Position numbers and translations under genes: made by a program
Part shown: positions 1 through 6,862 of the stretch, piece after piece
Layout of the letters: each line of letters starts with the position of its first letter
Numbering within the stretch: position 1 is the stretch's first letter
Source: a virus
Length of the DNA: 24,260 nucleotides
IMG/VR virus record: IMGVR_UViG_3300036393_000027
Span: 1-24,260 of that record
Strand: one strand, 5' to 3'
The notes under the pieces: model-generated
Seen by the model: the letters and a program-made list of their open reading frames with translations, nothing else
Told to the model about the DNA's origin: nothing
Database searches by the model: none

Positions 1-192
1 TCATGAGGAGGGTGGGGTGCCGCGGCGGGTCAGCTCCGCGTGGCGGGTTCTGTCGGCATCGTTCCATCTCTCCTTCATGGTCAGGACGGCCAATTCTCTC
101 TCGGCCGGGCTGGCCTCTGCCCAGGCCCTGGCATAGGCCTCTATATACAGGGCATTGCGGCGTCGGCGGGCTTCGGCTTCGTTGAATATCAT
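1..192 (-). CDS. small hypothetical early-region protein (63 aa)
   Basis: I do not recognise a named family. The protein is small, charged and rich in Arg, Ala and Glu, with a predicted helical stretch (EAEARRRRNALYIEAYARAW) and a second charged stretch at residues 30-55. There is no membrane segment or cysteine motif. The reading frame stays open upstream, but I chose the ATG at 192 because a GGGAGA ribosome-binding site lies just upstream on the minus strand and the more upstream residues look like translated regulatory DNA. A promoter with TTGACA at 251-246 and TACAAA at 228-223 (minus strand) lies directly upstream and overlaps a dyad shared with the repressor control region. It is therefore probably the first gene of a leftward, repressor-controlled transcript that continues out of the window. 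Function unknown. Confidence 0.6.
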   Translation of the reverse strand: MIFNEAEARRRRNALYIEAYARAWAEASPAERELAVLTMKERWNDADRTRHAELTRRGTPPSS

Positions 193-222
193 CACGCATC
201 TCCCTTTATATCGTTGCATTTG

Positions 223-251
223 TTTGTACGTTAAAACAGTATGTATGTCAA
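223..251 (-). promoter_or_regulatory. leftward promoter overlapping operator-like dyad A
   Basis: On the minus strand TTGACA (251-246) and TACAAA (228-223) are separated by 17 bases. The spacer is almost entirely a partial dyad at 225-247, TGTACGTT-N7-TATGTATG, which closely matches the better dyad at 1362-1384 beside the repressor gene. Three more GCGTAT-like half-sites (258-263, 275-280, 286-291) follow. I infer a CI-repressed early promoter for the leftward gene ending at position 1. Confidence 0.55.
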
Positions 252-377
252 TGTAAAACGTATGAATATGGCTTGCGTATAACTTGCGTATGTTGCAGAG
301 GCGAAGTTTGTTCTTGATATGTTCATATAATTGCGGCATGTTTGGTGAAGGCAGCCAAAGCCAGGGAGGCACCAAAA

Positions 378-629
378 ATGACCATGCAAACCTATTTCAT
401 CGTTCAGCCCTATCTTGAAACAAAACGGGGCGGGCTGGTCGCCTTGCCGGCGATCCAGGCCAAGGACGCCGATCATGCGCGCAGGTTGGTGTCGCGCCAG
501 GCCGGTTCGGCGGTTGGAGCGGTTGCCTTTTCCCGGCGCGTGGATCCGGAGGCGGGCGAGTATGAGCAGGCCGTCGTGCTGGCGAGCTGGGGGCGGGTGC
601 CGGATGAAGAGGAGCAGGCTGCAGCCTGA
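378..629 (+). CDS. small conserved hypothetical protein (83 aa)
   Basis: A small soluble protein with an opening beta strand (TYFIVQPYLETKRGGLVALP), a DADHARRLVSRQAG helix and a QAVVLASWGRVPDE ending. This pattern matches a family of about 75-85 residues that I recall from many rhizobial genomes and prophages, always of unknown function. I chose the ATG at 378, with a GGGAGG ribosome-binding site 8 bases upstream, over the earlier TTG at 342, which has no site. A TATAAT-like hexamer sits at 326-331 without a convincing -35 box. The gene is convergent with the repressor gene, and the two stop codons are adjacent. It lies between the two operator regions, so it is probably an early gene. No catalytic residues are evident. 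Confidence 0.65.
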   Translation: MTMQTYFIVQPYLETKRGGLVALPAIQAKDADHARRLVSRQAGSAVGAVAFSRRVDPEAGEYEQAVVLASWGRVPDEEEQAAA

Positions 630-1316
630 TCAGCGCACGTTTTTCTTTCCCACGATCCGATGGCAGATCGGCCAATCCACGATGGATTCGGTGAAGTCGA
701 TAGGAGGCTGATATTGCCGCAGCTTCCACTCCTGCGGCGACCAGCTGACCAATGTCTTGATGATCGCCTCGGCTTCGCCAAGCGGCGGCAAGTGATAAAG
801 AACTACGTCGGTATCGCGCTCCGGCAGTTTATGGGGATTGACCCAGGCAATGTCACCGGGCCTGTAGGCGGGGACCATCGATTCGCCGACAATCAGTATT
901 CCGTAAGGATCTCTGACATGAAGTAGCTCCTCTGGCGGAGGAAGCCGATCGATCGGCGTATGGTCGATGATGAGGTGCCCCTCGCCGCCTTGTGCGGCGG
1001 AATAGATCGGCACGAGCCTGCCGGATGCTGACCGATTGATGGGGATGATGCGCGGAGCCTCTCCTTTTGTCCGCTGGCCGCCAAGATTCAAGACCTCTTC
1101 TTCGGTTATGAGAGGCTCGCCGCGGCCGACGAGCAGGGGGATGAGCTTCTCGATAATTTCATGCGCCAGATAATGGCGGCCGAATTTCTTCGGATCCTCG
1201 TAATGCTGGTAGCCGGATGCGGTTTTATAACCGAGCGCTTGAGCCGCTTCGGCCATGGTTGCGCCCGCGCGATTGCGCAGCGCCTTTAAACGTTCCGTGA
1301 CCGGAATATCCGACAT
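630..1316 (-). CDS. CI-like phage repressor with S24 (LexA-type) autopeptidase domain
   Basis: This is the likely lysogeny repressor. Residues 1-60 form an XRE-type helix-turn-helix DNA-binding domain (TMAEAAQALGYKTASGYQHYE). Residues 100-225 are an S24/LexA-type peptidase domain: GESMVP supplies the nucleophile Ser146, AIIKTL supplies the general-base Lys187, and SAAQGGEG near residue 106 is the expected self-cleavage neighbourhood. In this family, RecA on single-stranded DNA triggers cleavage between the domains and induces the prophage. The length (228 aa) is normal for phage CI proteins. The ATG at 1316 has no Shine-Dalgarno sequence. A minus-strand promoter, TTGATT-17-TATACG, would start transcription at or next to this ATG, so the mRNA is probably leaderless, as for lambda cI from PRM. 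GCGTAT repeats over that promoter suggest autoregulation. Confidence 0.9.
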   Translation of the reverse strand: MSDIPVTERLKALRNRAGATMAEAAQALGYKTASGYQHYEDPKKFGRHYLAHEIIEKLIPLLVGRGEPLITEEEVLNLGGQRTKGEAPRIIPINRSASGRLVPIYSAAQGGEGHLIIDHTPIDRLPPPEELLHVRDPYGILIVGESMVPAYRPGDIAWVNPHKLPERDTDVVLYHLPPLGEAEAIIKTLVSWSPQEWKLRQYQPPIDFTESIVDWPICHRIVGKKNVR

Positions 1317-1321
1317 GAAAC

Positions 1322-1351
1322 GCGTATAGCGTATAAAGCGTATGAAATCAA
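1322..1351 (-). promoter_or_regulatory. repressor promoter with three GCGTAT half-sites
   Basis: The minus strand shows TTGATT (1351-1346) and TATACG (1328-1323) with 17-base spacing, pointing at a start site around 1316, the A of the repressor ATG. The plus strand carries GCGTAT at 1322-1327, 1329-1334 and 1338-1343, the same word found in dyad B and near the leftward promoter. Inference: repressor binding sites for self-control. Confidence 0.5.
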
Positions 1352-1352
1352 G

Positions 1353-1384
1353 TTGACTGTTTGTACGTAAAAAGCGTATGTACA
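1353..1384 (+). promoter_or_regulatory. rightward promoter overlapping operator dyad B
   Basis: TTGACT (1353-1358) and TATGTA (1377-1382) form an 18-base-spaced promoter. A 23-base dyad, TGTACGTA-N7-TATGTACA (1362-1384), covers the spacer and -10 box, with seven of eight arm positions complementary. It shares 20 of 25 leading bases with the segment at 221-245. The start site predicted about 7 bases after the -10 box coincides with the ATG at 1389. Repressor bound here would block rightward transcription. Confidence 0.6.
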
Positions 1385-1388
1385 AGTC

Positions 1389-1811
1389 ATGAACAACACC
1401 TCAGTCGACGTTCCCCCGGATCTGCGACCCGCCGCTCGAGAGACGCTCGCGGCGGCAGGGCCGGTCGAGCCGTTACCCTCCCCAGAGCTGGCTCCCGGCC
1501 CATCCCCTTCCTTGCCTGCCCGGAAGTCCCGAGCCGATTACTTTCATCTGCGGCGAACCCCGGCTTTGGTGAATCAGGCCCGTTCGCTTTATCGGCGGGG
1601 CGAGCGTTACGCGACGATCGCCCGGGCTCTGGCGGTCAATCCCGACACGGTGCGCCGCTGGCTCGACCCTGATTACGATCGTATGCGCCGCAGCCGCGTC
1701 GTTCACCGAAGTGAGAGTGAAGAACTCGCCTTGGAAGAAGCGCTCCTGCCGACGCTTCCCTATGTTCCCGGGATCAGCATTTCCGGCCGTTACCGCATGA
1801 AGCGGCCTTAG
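1389..1811 (+). CDS. helix-turn-helix protein divergent from the repressor (140 aa)
   Basis: Residues 58-94 (starting PALVNQARSLYRRGERYATI and ending NPDTVRRWLDP) form a homeodomain-like helix-turn-helix of the resolvase/transposase/terminase-small-subunit type. Residues 20-47 are a Pro/Ala-rich linker, and the C-terminal 40 residues are acidic then basic. By position it could be a Cro-like or delayed-early regulator, or a DNA-binding partner of packaging. The sequence does not decide between these. The ATG at 1389 lacks a ribosome-binding site and falls where the promoter's transcription start is expected, so translation from a leaderless mRNA is likely. It is the first gene of the rightward run, and the next gene follows after 41 bases. 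Confidence 0.65.
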   Translation: MNNTSVDVPPDLRPAARETLAAAGPVEPLPSPELAPGPSPSLPARKSRADYFHLRRTPALVNQARSLYRRGERYATIARALAVNPDTVRRWLDPDYDRMRRSRVVHRSESEELALEEALLPTLPYVPGISISGRYRMKRP

Positions 1812-1852
1812 GCACTGTTAGTCGGCCAAGCATCGACCTGAAAGGAAAGCCC

Positions 1853-2398
1853 ATGAAAACCGGACGCAAACGCAAGCCGGGGCGCCGCTACGCCTCCGGT
1901 GACAGGGTGAAGAACGTGCGCCAGGAAGAAACACGCCGCACGGCGCTCGAGGCCCGTATGCGCATATTTGGCGTTAGCCTCGAAATGGCCGGCCGCGATG
2001 TGATGGGTTCACCTCTGGGCCGTCTGCTAAACTGGAATATCATCACCCCCGCCCAGGCCGACGCCGGCTACGACTTTGCGCTGACCATGCGGGACTATCT
2101 GGCGGCAAGTGGTGGTCAGCGGCCGAGTCAGGGAAAGGCCGGCTTCCTTCCGGCGCTTGGAGGCTCGGGCAACAGCGACATGCCGATCGGAATACAGGAA
2201 CGGGCACGCACTTACATGGAAGCGCTGCGTGAAGTGGACTGTCTTGATCCGGCTTCGCCTTCGGCCACGAGCATCGTGTGGGACGTCTGCATCTCCGAGA
2301 ATGATCGGATGCGCGACAAGGAGCTAGGTCTCCTGCGCTCGGGTCTCAATGCGATCAGCCGGGTGCATCATCGCGGCATCGTTTCGCGAACCGGATAG
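1853..2398 (+). CDS. conserved hypothetical protein upstream of terminase (181 aa)
   Basis: The N-terminus is strongly basic (KTGRKRKPGRRYASGDRVK). A central segment at about residues 52-80 (SPLGRLLNWNIITPAQADAG) matches the pattern of a protein I recall next to terminase genes in many rhizobial prophages: a basic GRKRK start, then LGRL..G.I...Q..AG. The function of that family is not known. The basic tail and location are compatible with a DNA-binding or packaging-related role, but this is a guess. An AAAGGAAAG ribosome-binding site precedes the ATG. After its stop comes the 265-base non-coding segment with the two repeat-terminator modules. Confidence 0.7.
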   Translation: MKTGRKRKPGRRYASGDRVKNVRQEETRRTALEARMRIFGVSLEMAGRDVMGSPLGRLLNWNIITPAQADAGYDFALTMRDYLAASGGQRPSQGKAGFLPALGGSGNSDMPIGIQERARTYMEALREVDCLDPASPSATSIVWDVCISENDRMRDKELGLLRSGLNAISRVHHRGIVSRTG

Positions 2399-2411
2399 CG
2401 GCGCGCACGCC

Positions 2412-2459
2412 TTGACTCCTCGGGCCTAAGCATGAGAGTTGGGAAATAACACGATCGAA
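2412..2459 (+). promoter_or_regulatory. 48-base conserved module, copy 1 (candidate late promoter/leader)
   Basis: Begins with TTGACT and contains CGGGCC and then the 16-base block GCATGAGAGTTGGGAA, followed by ATAACACGATCGAA. It aligns without gaps to copy 2, 136 bases downstream. TTGACT resembles a -35 box, but no good -10 hexamer stands at 16-18 bases (best GAGAGT). A hairpin with a T-run follows within six bases. It could be an activator-dependent late promoter with an early terminator, an antitermination site, or a terminase recognition site. Confidence 0.5.
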
Positions 2460-2464
2460 TAATC

Positions 2465-2497
2465 AGCCCGGAGCGAACGCTGCTGCCGGGCTTTTTC
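2465..2497 (+). terminator. intrinsic terminator 1 in the late leader
   Basis: AGCCCGG (2465-2471) pairs with CCGGGCT (2486-2492), with an inner AGCG-AA-CGCT stem, and is followed by TTTTCT. It lies directly after conserved module copy 1, so a transcript started there would be stopped before any gene unless antiterminated. Confidence 0.7.
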
Positions 2498-2547
2498 TAT
2501 GCGGCCAGCAGTCGAATTTTCCGTCGTGCTCCGAACCGCTTTGTCTG

Positions 2548-2595
2548 TTGACTTCCCGGGCCAGCGCATGAGAGTTGGGAATTATCAAGATCAGA
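2548..2595 (+). promoter_or_regulatory. 48-base conserved module, copy 2
   Basis: Same order as copy 1: TTGACT, then CGGGCC, then the identical GCATGAGAGTTGGGAA block, then TTATCAAGATCAGA. Most differences fall between the conserved blocks, which suggests selection on the blocks rather than recent duplication. It lies 69-116 bases upstream of the small terminase start and is followed by its own hairpin. Confidence 0.5.
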
Positions 2596-2603
2596 TTTAT
2601 CGC

Positions 2604-2633
2604 GCCCGGCCCCCAAAGTGCCGGGTGTTTTCG
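2604..2633 (+). terminator. intrinsic terminator-like hairpin 2 before the terminase genes
   Basis: CCCGGC (2605-2610) pairs with GCCGGG (2620-2625), with a loop of nine bases, followed by TGTTTTCGTTT. The stem is shorter than in terminator 1. Its place after module copy 2 repeats the module-then-hairpin order of the first unit. Confidence 0.55.
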
Positions 2634-2663
2634 TTTCGAACTCCAAAAAATGGCAGGCCTCCC

Positions 2664-2933
2664 ATGTCGAAGAAGCGTGACCGCGCCGATCCGTTCCATC
2701 GTGAGCGCCGAAAGATCCGCGAGAGTGGCGTCCTCAATGCGTTGATCGATTATGTCGAAGGAAAACGGGATCTGTCATCGAGCCAGGTATCTGCCGCTCT
2801 CGGGCTGCTCGGGAAGTCCATATCGGACCCCTCGGCTCTTGCGCCTCGTGGGGCGGTCGAGGTCGGGAAAAATAACACACTCACGGCCGATACGGGCCCG
2901 ATAGAAATTCGCATTGTCGACGCTCAACGTTGA
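2664..2933 (+). CDS. terminase small subunit candidate (89 aa)
   Basis: A short protein with a basic N-terminal half (residues 1-22) and a helical pair at 24-55. The motif SSSQVSAALGLLGKSISD at 38-55 matches the pattern of phage small terminase-type proteins, in which a 'T/S-x-x-Q-x-x-A-A-x-x-L-L-x-K-x-x-x-D' helix precedes a short acidic tail. It sits immediately upstream of the large terminase, and its end overlaps the next reading frame. Small terminases form rings that select viral DNA for packaging. At 89 residues it is shorter than most, and it lacks an obvious helix-turn-helix, so a separate DNA-recognition protein (for example the 1389-1811 product) may contribute. I chose the ATG with a weak GGCAGG-type site, since the open frame upstream runs through the second repeat module. 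Confidence 0.6.
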   Translation: MSKKRDRADPFHRERRKIRESGVLNALIDYVEGKRDLSSSQVSAALGLLGKSISDPSALAPRGAVEVGKNNTLTADTGPIEIRIVDAQR

Positions 2934-4287
2934 TGTGCCGCGCGCCTTCCAGCCGCTCTTGGTGCCCCGGCGCTATAAGGGCGCCTATGGCGGGAGGGGT
3001 GGCGCGAAATCACATTTCTTCGCCGAACAGCTGGTGCTCCGTTGTTATGGGCGTCAGACACGGGCGGTGTGCATTCGCGAGGTACAGAACTCCATAAAGG
3101 AATCGGTCCGGCAGCTCATCATCGACAAGATTGCCAAATTCGGCGTCGGCAAGTGTTTCCACGTTCTTGAGACCGAAATTCGCGGCGCCAACGGATCGTT
3201 GATCATTTTTCGCGGCATGCAGTCCTATAATGCCGAGAATATCAAGTCGCTGGAGGATTATGACATTGCGTGGGTCGAGGAGGCGCAAAGTCTCTCGGCG
3301 AAGTCACTGCGTTTGCTGCGGCCGACGATCCGCAAGGAGGACTCGGAGATCTGGTTCAGCTGGAATCCGAGATACGAGACTGATGCGGTCGACGCCTTCT
3401 TCAGGAGCGGCAGGCCACGTGCGGACGCTATTGTCGCTTCGGTGAACGGGCGCGACAATCCTTGGTTCCCCGAGGTCTTGCGGCGCGAGAGGGACAGCGA
3501 CTACATCTCGGATCCCGAGATGGCGGCGCATGTCTGGGGCGGCGCCTACGAAATGACGTCCGAGGCTGCGTATTATGCCGGCCTTATCGCGCAGGCGGAA
3601 AGCGACGGCCGGATCGGAGATTTCGGTTATCGTGTGGACCTTCCTGTCAGGACTGCCTGGGACATCGGCGTCGACGACTATACCGCGATCTGGTTTGTCC
3701 AGGATGACGGAACTGGCGCTACGGTCATCGATTATCACGAATTCTCCGGCCTCGGCGCTGAGGACATCGTACGAACTGCGTTGCCGGAGTTGATACCTGA
3801 TCCTCCGGAGAGTTTCCTGGCGCGGCGTCGTATCGAGCGTGTCGACGCCTTTCGCTATGGCGAGCATTTTCTGCCGCACGATGTGAAGGTGCGCGAATGG
3901 GGGGCGGGCGGCAGAACCAGGGCCCTGACCCTCATGGCGCTTGGAGTGAAGCCGATCCATGTGGGTGCTCAGCAAGGGCCGGTCGAGCGGATCAATGCCG
4001 CGCGAAGGTTGCTGCCCCTCACTCGGTTCAATCGGACCAAGCGAGTGATGTTGGGCGTGTCGAGGTTGCGGCGCTATTGCCGGCGAATGAGTGACAGTCT
4101 CGGCGCTTATACCGGTCCGCTGCATGACCAGAACAGTCACGGTGCGGATGCTTTCGGCGAATACGCCATCAACTGCGAGCTTGTGATACCGAAACCACCG
4201 CTCATTCAGAAGCCGGACCGCTCCCGCGGGACAGTTTGCCTTCCCGGTCCCCCCGTTGATCGACCAAGCAAGAGAACGCGTACATGA
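2914..4287 (+). CDS. terL: terminase large subunit (packaging ATPase-nuclease)
   Basis: This is the motor that pumps DNA into the prohead and cuts concatemers. The ATPase domain has a Walker A loop GGRGGAKS (residues 26-33), a Walker B strand DYDIAWVEEA (115-124) with the catalytic Glu, and a motif III-like WFSWNP (147-152). The C-terminal RNase H-like nuclease has candidate metal-binding aspartates in TAWDIGVDD (Asp250), LPHD (Asp323) and HGADAF (Asp412). Length (457 aa) and motifs fit the PBSX/Terminase_3-type family. The frame opens with TTG at 2914, overlapping the small subunit gene by 20 bases; a GTG at 2935 is an alternative, and neither has a clear ribosome-binding site, so translational coupling is likely. 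The stop overlaps the portal start as ATGA. Confidence 0.93.
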   Translation: MSTLNVDVPRAFQPLLVPRRYKGAYGGRGGAKSHFFAEQLVLRCYGRQTRAVCIREVQNSIKESVRQLIIDKIAKFGVGKCFHVLETEIRGANGSLIIFRGMQSYNAENIKSLEDYDIAWVEEAQSLSAKSLRLLRPTIRKEDSEIWFSWNPRYETDAVDAFFRSGRPRADAIVASVNGRDNPWFPEVLRRERDSDYISDPEMAAHVWGGAYEMTSEAAYYAGLIAQAESDGRIGDFGYRVDLPVRTAWDIGVDDYTAIWFVQDDGTGATVIDYHEFSGLGAEDIVRTALPELIPDPPESFLARRRIERVDAFRYGEHFLPHDVKVREWGAGGRTRALTLMALGVKPIHVGAQQGPVERINAARRLLPLTRFNRTKRVMLGVSRLRRYCRRMSDSLGAYTGPLHDQNSHGADAFGEYAINCELVIPKPPLIQKPDRSRGTVCLPGPPVDRPSKRTRT

Positions 4288-6452
4288 ATGACTATGAGAC
4301 CGCCGATGCCGAAGCGACGATCCGCAATGCGCGACCCTGGCTGGAGTGCATTGGTGACGCGAAGAAATACTTCCAGCTTTGGCTGGATAAGTGCGACAGC
4401 ATCGATAAGCTCTATGCCGATCTGAGACGTCTTGCGGATGTCAGTGGCGACCGCGAGTTTCAGATGTTTTGGGCAAATCTGGAGGTGCTGCGGCCTTCGA
4501 TCTATTCGAGATCGCCACAGCCCGCCGTTGCGACCCGATTCAAGGACATGTCGCCCTTGCCGCGCGCCGCTTCAGCGATGCTGGAGCGTGCCCTCATTGT
4601 CAATCTCGAGACCGAGGACATCAACGCCGTCATGCTGGCGGTCAGGGACGACATGTTGATCAATGGCCGGGGTGTCGCGTGGGTGCGTTATGAAGACGAC
4701 AGCGATCCGACCGAGGAGATCGGGCCGGCGCATGAACCGCGGAACCAGCGTGTGCCCTATGAGCATGTGGATCGCACGGACTTTCTTCACGAGCCGGCGC
4801 GCAAATGGCCGGAGGTTGGCTGGGTCGCGAAACGCGCCTGGCTGACGCGGGATCAAGGCATTGCCCGTTTCGGAGATATCTTCGCCAGACTAGATCTCAA
4901 GGAGCGCCAGGAGCCATCCGACGGTGACGCTGGCTACAAAAGCGAGAAGAAGGGCGAAGTATGGGAGATCTGGTCCAAGACCAGGAACTGCGTTGTCTGG
5001 ATCGCCGACGGGATCGATGAAGTCCTGGACATCCGCGCGCCCTTCCTGAAGCTCGATGGGTTCTTTCCGTGCCCGAAACCCGCCTATTCGACACTGGAGC
5101 GGCGCCGACTCATACCTGTGCCCGATTACTACTTCTGCCGTGATCAGTTTGATGAGATCAACGAGCTGACCGCGCGCATATCGGCATTGGCCGAAGGTTT
5201 GCGGATGAAGGGCTTCTATGCTGCGGGCGCCGGTGATCTGGCGGAAGCGGTCGAGGCCGCCCTGCGCCAGCAGGACAATAACGCGATCCTCGTGCCTGTC
5301 GCAAACTTCGCGGCGCTGGGCGGCGCCATTCTCAGGGACAGTATCATATGGCTGCCGATCACCGAAGTTGCTGCAACCATCAGAGAACTACTGCTGTTGC
5401 GGCGGCAGATCATCGATGACGTATATCAGATCACCGGGCTGAGCGACATCATGCGCGGCGCCACCGAGCCGCAGGAGACAGCGACCGCGCAGGAATTGAA
5501 GAGTCAGTACGGTTCGGTGCGCATCCGGGAGCGGCAAATCGAGCTCGTGAGATTTGCCCGCGACCTGGTCCGGATCGCCGGCGAGATCATGGCTGAGAAT
5601 TTCACGCCGGAGACTTTCACCACGATAACCCAGCTGAGCTTGCCGACGGCAGCAGCGATTCAGGAGCAGGCTCAGCTGCTCACGAAGAATGTGACGAAAC
5701 TCCTTCAGGAAGCCGATAGCCAGAGCATGGCGCAATCGCCTGACCAATTTCAGGAGACGCAAGAGCGGCTGAACGAGCTTGCCGAGACTGTCACTATCGA
5801 TCAGGTGGTTGCTCTTCTCAGGGATCAGCATATCCGGCCGTTTGTGCTTGAGATCGAGACCGACAGCACGATCCAGGCCGATGAAAACATGGAGAAGCAG
5901 CGGCGAACGGAGTTCTTGTCTTCGCTCGCGGGGGTCATTCAGCAGTTGACGCCGCTTATCCAAGCGCAACCGGCAGCCGGTCCCTTTGCGGCGGAGATGA
6001 TTAAGTTTTCGGTGGCGCCGTTCCGAGCCGGGCGCGCCATGACGGCGGTGATCGAGGATTTCACCGAGACGATCCGCGAACAGGCACAGCAGGCCGCAGC
6101 CAGTCCACGGCCCGATCCTGCGCAGCTCACTGCCCAGTCGGATGGGCAAAGATTTGAGTTTGAGAAGCAGAAGCACGCCGACGAAATAGCGCTCAGGAAC
6201 AAGAAACTCGACCAGGTGAACGAGCGCGAGATCAGAAAAGCGCGAGTTGAAGGAGACCTCGCGGGGAACGCCGCAGGACAGCCCGCCGCTTACTCGATGT
6301 CGGAAGTCATCGCCCAACTGGCCGGCCAGAACGTCCAGATTCTTCAGGCACTTGCCGTGATCGGTCAGGTACTTGCGGCGCCGAAGTCCGTTACGACACC
6401 GGAAGGGCGCATCTACACAACCCAGCCCAGCCTATCACCAGGGATGAATTGA
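4284..6452 (+). CDS. portal protein, P22-like
   Basis: The portal is the dodecameric vertex ring through which DNA enters and leaves the capsid. The length (722 aa) and features match the P22 gp1-type portal of podoviruses: an N-terminal helical region with WANLEVLRPSIYSRSPQPAV (about residues 64-83), a wing domain with repeated acidic and aromatic stretches, a central crown/stem region around LPITEVAATIRELLLLRRQI (about 357-376), GLSDIMRGATEPQETATAQE (about 387-406), and a long, Gln-rich coiled C-terminus. The GATEPQETATAQ.. motif is typical of the family. The start codon overlaps the terminase stop (ATGA), implying coupled expression. A roughly 150-residue C-terminal tail rich in Gln, Ala and Arg probably forms the helical barrel. 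Confidence 0.9.
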   Translation: MNDYETADAEATIRNARPWLECIGDAKKYFQLWLDKCDSIDKLYADLRRLADVSGDREFQMFWANLEVLRPSIYSRSPQPAVATRFKDMSPLPRAASAMLERALIVNLETEDINAVMLAVRDDMLINGRGVAWVRYEDDSDPTEEIGPAHEPRNQRVPYEHVDRTDFLHEPARKWPEVGWVAKRAWLTRDQGIARFGDIFARLDLKERQEPSDGDAGYKSEKKGEVWEIWSKTRNCVVWIADGIDEVLDIRAPFLKLDGFFPCPKPAYSTLERRRLIPVPDYYFCRDQFDEINELTARISALAEGLRMKGFYAAGAGDLAEAVEAALRQQDNNAILVPVANFAALGGAILRDSIIWLPITEVAATIRELLLLRRQIIDDVYQITGLSDIMRGATEPQETATAQELKSQYGSVRIRERQIELVRFARDLVRIAGEIMAENFTPETFTTITQLSLPTAAAIQEQAQLLTKNVTKLLQEADSQSMAQSPDQFQETQERLNELAETVTIDQVVALLRDQHIRPFVLEIETDSTIQADENMEKQRRTEFLSSLAGVIQQLTPLIQAQPAAGPFAAEMIKFSVAPFRAGRAMTAVIEDFTETIREQAQQAAASPRPDPAQLTAQSDGQRFEFEKQKHADEIALRNKKLDQVNEREIRKARVEGDLAGNAAGQPAAYSMSEVIAQLAGQNVQILQALAVIGQVLAAPKSVTTPEGRIYTTQPSLSPGMN

Positions 6453-6454
6453 CC

Positions 6455-6862
6455 ATGACGATGCAATATTCGGTCGGGGTACGAAATGCGCGCCTCGATG
6501 TCGTAGAGACCACGATCGGGACGACACCAATCCTGCAGATCAGATCCGGCGCGCCGCCGGTCAACTGCGCTGCGTCGGACAGCGGAGCCGTAATGGCAAC
6601 CGTCAATCTGCCGTCCGACTGGATGTCGGCGGCGTCGGGCGGCACGAAGTCGAAGTCAGGCACCTGGCAGGATCTCTCGGCCGATGCTACCGGTGTCGCG
6701 GGGCATTTCCGCATCAAGGATAGTACGGGGACGACGACGCATATGCAGGGCACCTGTACCATCACGGGCGGCGGCGGCGACATGATCCTCGACAACACGA
6801 ACTTCGCCATCGGCCAAGTTTTCACGGTGGTAAACTTCACCCTGACGGCGGGCAATCCGTGA
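6455..6862 (+). CDS. putative virion protein, small beta-rich (135 aa)
   Basis: Not assigned to a named family. The sequence alternates short hydrophobic strands with Gly/Ser/Thr turns, contains no charged coil, and ends in GQVFTVVNFTLTAGNP, as in small head decoration or fibre-like beta-sandwich proteins often found next to portal genes. A GTTPILQIRSGAPPVNCAAS stretch near residue 25 and HFRIKDSTGTTTHMQGTCTI near 85 are distinctive. The ATG at 6455 is preferred, with AGGGA about ten bases upstream; a TTG at 6449 overlaps the portal stop and is an alternative. The stop is fused to the next start as TGATG, so the two proteins are probably made in fixed ratio. Confidence 0.65.
   Translation: MTMQYSVGVRNARLDVVETTIGTTPILQIRSGAPPVNCAASDSGAVMATVNLPSDWMSAASGGTKSKSGTWQDLSADATGVAGHFRIKDSTGTTTHMQGTCTITGGGGDMILDNTNFAIGQVFTVVNFTLTAGNP

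Noticed and set aside
3304-4140. Minus-strand frame of 278 codons opposite the large terminase
   Set aside because: Shadow of the terminase, whose Walker and nuclease motifs are all on the plus strand.
5388-6317. Long minus-strand frame (309 codons) under the portal gene
   Set aside because: It mirrors the codon pattern of the portal gene, is rich in Arg and Leu without domain character, and has no ribosome-binding site. The portal on the plus strand is clear.
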